Source: Clostridiaceae bacterium UBA4839 (GTDB lineage: Bacteria; Bacillota; Clostridia; Clostridiales; Caloramatoraceae). From it: a stretch of 9,985 nt of DNA. A program made the position numbers and the translations under genes. Positions 6,344 through 9,985 of this stretch are shown piece after piece (position 1 is the stretch's first letter; each line of letters begins with the position of its first letter). The notes below the pieces were generated by a model, which saw only the letters and a list, made by a program, of their open reading frames with translations, ran no database searches and was not told the DNA's origin. The stretch covers positions 27,290-37,274 of the forward strand of contig DHEX01000038.1 of assembly GCA_002400085.1 (NCBI GenBank). Direction: 5' to 3'.

Positions 6344-7717
6344 TTATTTTTTCAAAAGCATATCTCCTACCTTATATACGTCCCCTGCCCCCATGGTTAT
6401 TACTAAATCTCCTTTATTAACATGGGATTTAAGATAGTCACAAGCAGCTTCAAATGAAGGCATATATTTTGTGTTTACACCATTTCTGGAAACAGCATCA
6501 CAGAGCATTTTGCTGTTTATGCTTCCATCATCAATTTCCCTTGCGGCATATATATCCAGCATAAGGAGTTCATCTACTCCATTAAATGCCTTTGAAAACT
6601 CATCAAAGAGCGATTTTGTTCTCGAATAAGTATGAGGTTGAAATACCAAATAAATTTTTTTGTGAGGGCAGTTTAATATTGCTTTTATGGAAGCCTTTAT
6701 TGCTGTAGGGTGATGTGCATAATCATCTATTACTTCGGCACCAAAGGCAACACCTTTTTTTTCAAATCTTCTGTGAGCACCTTTAAATTCAAAAAGAGCT
6801 GCCTTTATTACATTTATGTCAACACCCAAGGTGAGACCGCAGCATATAGAGGACAGAGCATTGAGTACATTATGCTGTCCAGGTACATTTAAACTGAAAT
6901 GATCAATAAAGTTACTGCCATTATATACATCAAAAGATGGATAACCATCATTATTATAAGTTATATTTTTAGCTGTATAATCTCCTCTATTTAATCCATA
7001 TCCAATTTTATTACACTTTAAACTTTTCATTATAGATAGAACTCTATCATCATCAGCACAGCCAATCATAGTCCCGTTTTCTGGGATAAGCTTTCCAAAG
7101 TTTAAAAATGCATTTTGTATATCATCAATATCTTTATAATAGTCAAGGTGATCTGCATCAATATTTAATATTATTCCTATGTAAGGAAAGAATTTTAAAA
7201 AGCTCCCTGCATATTCACAGGCTTCAGTTAAAAAATAAGAACTCTTACCTGAGCGTACATTTCCGCCAATAGCATCAAGCTCGCCGCCTACTAAAATTGT
7301 TGGATCAAGGTTGGCCTTAAGCATAATAAGGGAAATCATTGAAGTTGCAGTGGTTTTGCCATGAGTTCCTGAAACTGCTATAGCATTTTTAAATTTTTTC
7401 ATAATAAGCCCTAAAAATTCTGCTCTGTCCATTGTAGGAATGTTAAGGGATCTTGCTTCTTTAAGTTCAGGATTATCCTGCTTTATTGCAGCGGTATAAA
7501 CCACAATATCCTTTCCATGGACGTTTTCTTTTTTTTGCCCTATATAAATTTCAGCTCCCATACTTTCAAGCTTTTTTGTAAGCTTAGATGGAGCTCTATC
7601 AGAACCAGAAACACTATAGCCATAGTCTATTAGTATTTCTGCAAGGCCGCTCATGCTTATGCCTCCAATTCCAATAAAATGAACAATCTTATTCTTATCA
7701 TTAAAAATATCAAACAT
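6344..7717 (-). CDS. murC: UDP-N-acetylmuramate--L-alanine ligase MurC
   Basis: This cytoplasmic, ATP-dependent Mur ligase adds L-alanine to UDP-N-acetylmuramic acid, the first amino acid of the peptidoglycan stem peptide. At 457 aa it has normal length. The N-terminal UDP-binding domain begins VHFIGIGGISMSGLAEIL (12-29). The ATP-binding P-loop is VSGTHGKTT (115-123). The central domain has TEACEYAGSFL (164-174) and NIDADHLDYY (185-194), and VPGQHNVLNALS (278-289) follows. The C-terminal domain has HRRFEKKG (315-322), VIDDYAHHPTAI (329-340), FQPHTYSRT (359-367) and DIYAAREID (388-396). All are diagnostic of MurC rather than MurD, MurE or MurF. The chosen ATG has AGGAG (7727-7731) 9 nt upstream. 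The in-frame TTG at 7726 abuts that site and is unlikely to be used. The gene stands alone, not in a division/cell-wall cluster, with its own promoter and terminator. All key residues look intact. Confidence 0.97.
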   Translation of the reverse strand: MFDIFNDKNKIVHFIGIGGISMSGLAEILIDYGYSVSGSDRAPSKLTKKLESMGAEIYIGQKKENVHGKDIVVYTAAIKQDNPELKEARSLNIPTMDRAEFLGLIMKKFKNAIAVSGTHGKTTATSMISLIMLKANLDPTILVGGELDAIGGNVRSGKSSYFLTEACEYAGSFLKFFPYIGIILNIDADHLDYYKDIDDIQNAFLNFGKLIPENGTMIGCADDDRVLSIMKSLKCNKIGYGLNRGDYTAKNITYNNDGYPSFDVYNGSNFIDHFSLNVPGQHNVLNALSSICCGLTLGVDINVIKAALFEFKGAHRRFEKKGVAFGAEVIDDYAHHPTAIKASIKAILNCPHKKIYLVFQPHTYSRTKSLFDEFSKAFNGVDELLMLDIYAAREIDDGSINSKMLCDAVSRNGVNTKYMPSFEAACDYLKSHVNKGDLVITMGAGDVYKVGDMLLKK

Positions 7718-7745
7718 TATCAACAACTCCTAAAAACAAATATTT

Positions 7746-7775
7746 ATTATATTAAATTATAAACTAAATTGTCAT
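7746..7775 (-). promoter_or_regulatory. Sigma-A promoter of murC
   Basis: On the minus strand ATGACA (7775-7770, 5/6 match to TTGACA) is followed after 18 nt by a perfect TATAAT (7751-7746). Transcription would begin near 7739, giving a leader of about 20 nt that contains the AGGAG site. The region is very AT-rich, which raises the chance of false -10 boxes, but spacing and both hexamers are good. Confidence 0.6.
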
Positions 7776-7833
7776 AACATAATACAATATATAAAATTAT
7801 TTTGTAATTACTGTATATTTAATTTTAAAATAA

Positions 7834-7861
7834 AAAAAATATATATACATAAATATTTTTT
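7834..7861. repeat. A/T-only inverted repeat in the divergent spacer
   Basis: AAAAAATAT (7834-7842) and ATATTTTTT (7853-7861) are perfect 9-bp inverted arms around a 10-nt centre, ending just before the sigma-28 promoter. It could be a bent or easily melted A-tract element. In such AT-rich DNA it could also be chance. The rest of the 7776-7867 stretch shows nothing further. Confidence 0.3.
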
Positions 7862-7867
7862 GATTTT

Positions 7868-7895
7868 CTAAATAATATTAATTAAAAGACGATAA
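7868..7895 (+). promoter_or_regulatory. Sigma-28 (SigD/FliA) promoter of the chemoreceptor gene
   Basis: CTAAA (7868-7872), a 15-nt spacer and GACGATAA (7888-7895) match the flagellar sigma-28 consensus TAAA-N15-GCCGATAA at 11 of 12 defined bases with exact spacing. Transcription would start near 7902, leaving a leader of roughly 84 nt that is A-rich and unstructured. This places the chemoreceptor in the late flagellar/chemotaxis regulon, separate from murC. Confidence 0.8.
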
Positions 7896-7985
7896 TATAT
7901 GTATATCATGTAAGAATATAAAAACTATTTTACAAAATACAACAAAAAACAACTAAATTTCTACTACACAGGGAGGAAATAACGA

Positions 7986-9980
7986 ATGAAAAGTATTAAA
8001 ACAAAGCTACTTGTTTATTTTGGGTCCGTTCTTGTTATTTTAAGTATTGGGGTAGGAGCTATATCCTATGCTTCTTCTGTAAAAGCAATGAATAGGGAAA
8101 TTGAATACCAGCTTCCCCAAACAGCAAAGCAGGCTTCACTAATTTTAGGGAGCAGAATTAATGGATATTTGAATTCTTTAGAGATGTTAGCAGAACAAAA
8201 GACAATTAGTGATATGTCCGTTCCTATGGAGGAAAAAACTAATGTATTAAAAAATGAGGTGAACAAAAAAGGAAATTATAAAATGGCTATAGTTGATAAA
8301 AATGGTTATGCACATTATACTACTGGAAAAACAGCTAACCTATCAAAAAAAGATTATGTCAAAGCTGCATTAGCGGGACAAAGGTATGTTTCTGATCCTA
8401 TAGTAAGTAAAGATGAACCTTTAATTATGGCTTTTACTGTACCTATAAAAAATGGTAATTCTGTAGTAGGCGCATTACTTGCTATAAGAGATGGCAATGA
8501 GATTAGCAATATAGTAAGTGATATTACTTATGGGAAAACCGGTAAGGCTAGTGTGGTAAACAGCACGGGCATTACTATTGCCGATACAGATAAGCAATTG
8601 ATTAATGAAATGTATAGTGCTATAGAAAGTTCAAAAACCGATAAGGATCTCATCGAGCTTGCGAATATACATAAAAAAATGATAAAAGGTGAAAGCGGTT
8701 TTGGCGAATATAGCTATAAAGGTTCAAAGAAATGTATTGGATATGCACCTGTAGAAGGGGCTAAATGGTCTATATCTATTAACATGGATAAGAGCGAGGT
8801 ATATGAAAATCTTAATAAGCAGAAGTCTACGGTTATTTTTGCAGCTTCTATATTTATTATTTTTGGCTTATTAGTAATATACTATATATCAAATGGTATT
8901 TCAAAAAATATTAAGAAAACCTCTGAAAGGTTAGAAGTCTTTGCAACTGGAGATTTTAGCAATAAAGTTTATAATGATAAAGATTTAAATATGAAGGACG
9001 AAATTGGAGCTATGGTAAGGGCCATGAAAAAAATGCAGAATAACATAAGTGATATGCTTACTTCATTGAAAAATAATTCAACAGACATTGATACTCTATC
9101 TGAAAACTTAGCTTCTGTTTCTGAAGAAATGTCAGCTTCTTCAAACCAGGTTGCAAGTGCAATACAGGAAGTATCACAAGGCACAGTGAGCCAGTCAGAA
9201 ACCCTTTCAAAAATCAATAATTTATCAAACGATTTTAATACGCAGTTAAAAGAAGCTATAAGTTCTGTTCAAACCATGGAGGGAAATACTAAAGAAATAA
9301 ATAAAGTATCTATAAGCAGCAATAAAAACATGGAAGAAGTTATGGATTCTGTTCAAAAAATTGAATCATCCTTTGAGGAATATAAGGAGAAAATTAATAA
9401 CTTGGGTACAAATATCGATAAGATATATGAAATGTCAAATTTTATAAACAGTATAGCAGATCAAACAAATCTACTTGCACTTAATGCTGCTATTGAGGCT
9501 GCAAGAGCAGGAGAAGCAGGGAGGGGATTTGCAGTAGTTGCTGATGAAATTAAAAAACTTGCAGAGCAAGTAAAAGAATCTTCCAACGGAATAAATGGTA
9601 TAGTGTCCTCCATATCTGCTTCTTCTAAAGCAATGCTTGAAAGTACTGACTACATGGATAAGGAATTGGATGAACAGCAGAATATAATAAAAAATACTAT
9701 TGACGTTTTTGAAGGTATAAATAAATTGATAAGTGAGATTTTGCCTCTTATAGAATCAGTAAGTGCTTCAGCAGAAACTTCAGGAGAAAAGCAAAATGAG
9801 ATAGCAGAAGAAATTCAAAGTGCATCTGCAGTATCACAGGAGGTTTCAGCATCTTCAGAAGAGATATCAGCCTCATCAGAAGAAATGAATGCATCTTCCG
9901 AGGAAGTGGCTTCAACAGCTCAAAAATTAAGCAGTATGACAAAAGAAATGATGAATAAAGCAGATAAATTTAAACTTTAA
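7986..9980 (+). CDS. Methyl-accepting chemotaxis protein with dCache-type sensor domain
   Basis: This is a complete transmembrane chemoreceptor, 664 aa, that senses an outside signal and controls CheA through CheW. Membrane helix 1 is about residues 7-30 and helix 2 about 282-302. The extracellular part between them looks like a double Cache domain: KKDYVKAALAGQRYVSDPIVS (121-141) and FTVPIKNGNSVVGALLAIRD (150-169) in the membrane-distal module, and YGKTGKASVVNSTGITIADTD (182-202) in the proximal one. A HAMP domain follows (about 303-358), then the long signalling coiled coil with the near-invariant tip QTNLLALNAAIEAARAGEAGRGFAVVADEIKKLA (493-526). Methylation-type Glu/Gln-rich heptads lie around 378-400 and 615-645, symmetric about the tip. 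There is no C-terminal CheR-tether pentapeptide. GGGAGG (7971-7976) lies 9 nt before the ATG. The ligand is unknown. The stop lies 5 nt from the window edge, so any terminator lies outside. Confidence 0.95.
   Translation: MKSIKTKLLVYFGSVLVILSIGVGAISYASSVKAMNREIEYQLPQTAKQASLILGSRINGYLNSLEMLAEQKTISDMSVPMEEKTNVLKNEVNKKGNYKMAIVDKNGYAHYTTGKTANLSKKDYVKAALAGQRYVSDPIVSKDEPLIMAFTVPIKNGNSVVGALLAIRDGNEISNIVSDITYGKTGKASVVNSTGITIADTDKQLINEMYSAIESSKTDKDLIELANIHKKMIKGESGFGEYSYKGSKKCIGYAPVEGAKWSISINMDKSEVYENLNKQKSTVIFAASIFIIFGLLVIYYISNGISKNIKKTSERLEVFATGDFSNKVYNDKDLNMKDEIGAMVRAMKKMQNNISDMLTSLKNNSTDIDTLSENLASVSEEMSASSNQVASAIQEVSQGTVSQSETLSKINNLSNDFNTQLKEAISSVQTMEGNTKEINKVSISSNKNMEEVMDSVQKIESSFEEYKEKINNLGTNIDKIYEMSNFINSIADQTNLLALNAAIEAARAGEAGRGFAVVADEIKKLAEQVKESSNGINGIVSSISASSKAMLESTDYMDKELDEQQNIIKNTIDVFEGINKLISEILPLIESVSASAETSGEKQNEIAEEIQSASAVSQEVSASSEEISASSEEMNASSEEVASTAQKLSSMTKEMMNKADKFKL
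9843..9905 (+). repeat. Three tandem heptad (21-bp) repeats in the methylation helix
   Basis: Residues 620-640 are three consecutive seven-residue units: VSASSEE, ISASSEE and MNASSEE. The DNA units are 21 bp each and imperfect (units 1 and 2 agree at 16 of 21 positions). Each carries the A/S-x-x-E-E pattern typical of CheR methylation sites. The repeat probably reflects coiled-coil periodicity plus duplication. Confidence 0.7.
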
Positions 9981-9985
9981 AATGT

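Noticed and set aside
6232..6420. Small plus-strand frame across the convergent spacer into murC
   Set aside because: It starts inside the terminator stem, has no ribosome binding site and its protein has no recognisable features.
7718..7726. TTG at 7726 as start of murC, adding three residues
   Set aside because: It directly abuts the AGGAG site, leaving no spacing. The ATG at 7717 is 9 nt away.
7896..7985. Possible riboswitch in the chemoreceptor leader
   Set aside because: The leader is A-rich with almost no pairing potential and shows no riboswitch core motif.
8066..8266. Minus-strand frames within the chemoreceptor gene (also 8969-9217 and 9748-9942)
   Set aside because: They arise from the composition of the coding strand, especially the Ser/Glu-rich coiled coil, and have no start signals.

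Overview
The window is AT-rich DNA with strong AGGAGG-type ribosome binding sites, a Gram-positive lipobox, low-G+C codon choice and a sigma-28 (SigD)-type chemotaxis promoter. Together these point to a motile, low-G+C Firmicute, most likely a Clostridium or close relative. This is inference from composition and gene types; no species can be named.

Layout. Positions 1-273 are an upstream regulatory region, possibly with the last few codons of an earlier gene at the left edge. It carries a near-consensus sigma-A promoter, an inverted repeat lying between and over its -35/-10 elements, and a palindromic, CG-centred cre/LacI-type operator just after the predicted transcription start. From 274 to 6185 a four-gene, plus-strand operon encodes a sugar-binding lipoprotein, two ABC permeases (MalF-like and MalG-like) and a cytoplasmic glycoside hydrolase family 65 (GH65) disaccharide phosphorylase. 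A 15-bp hairpin separates the binding-protein gene from the first permease gene. The operon converges on murC (minus strand, 6344-7717). A 16-bp stem-loop between them has its T-run on the murC side. A 268-bp, very AT-rich divergent spacer holds a sigma-A promoter for murC and a sigma-28 promoter for a full-length methyl-accepting chemotaxis protein (7986-9980) that fills the rest of the window.

How the genes fit together. The transporter probably imports an alpha-linked glucose disaccharide, which the GH65 enzyme splits with phosphate into beta-glucose-1-phosphate and a second sugar, saving one ATP. Two partners of this pathway are not in the window: the ABC ATPase (probably a shared MsmK/UgpC-type subunit encoded elsewhere) and a beta-phosphoglucomutase. 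murC (cell-wall precursor synthesis) and the chemoreceptor are independent transcription units.

I saw no mobile element, CRISPR array, RNA gene, or defence or biosynthetic system. The most unusual points are the roughly 140-residue extracellular insertion in the first permease, which occupies the position of the MalF P2 domain, the dense operator arrangement before the operon, and the GH65 enzyme of undetermined sugar specificity.
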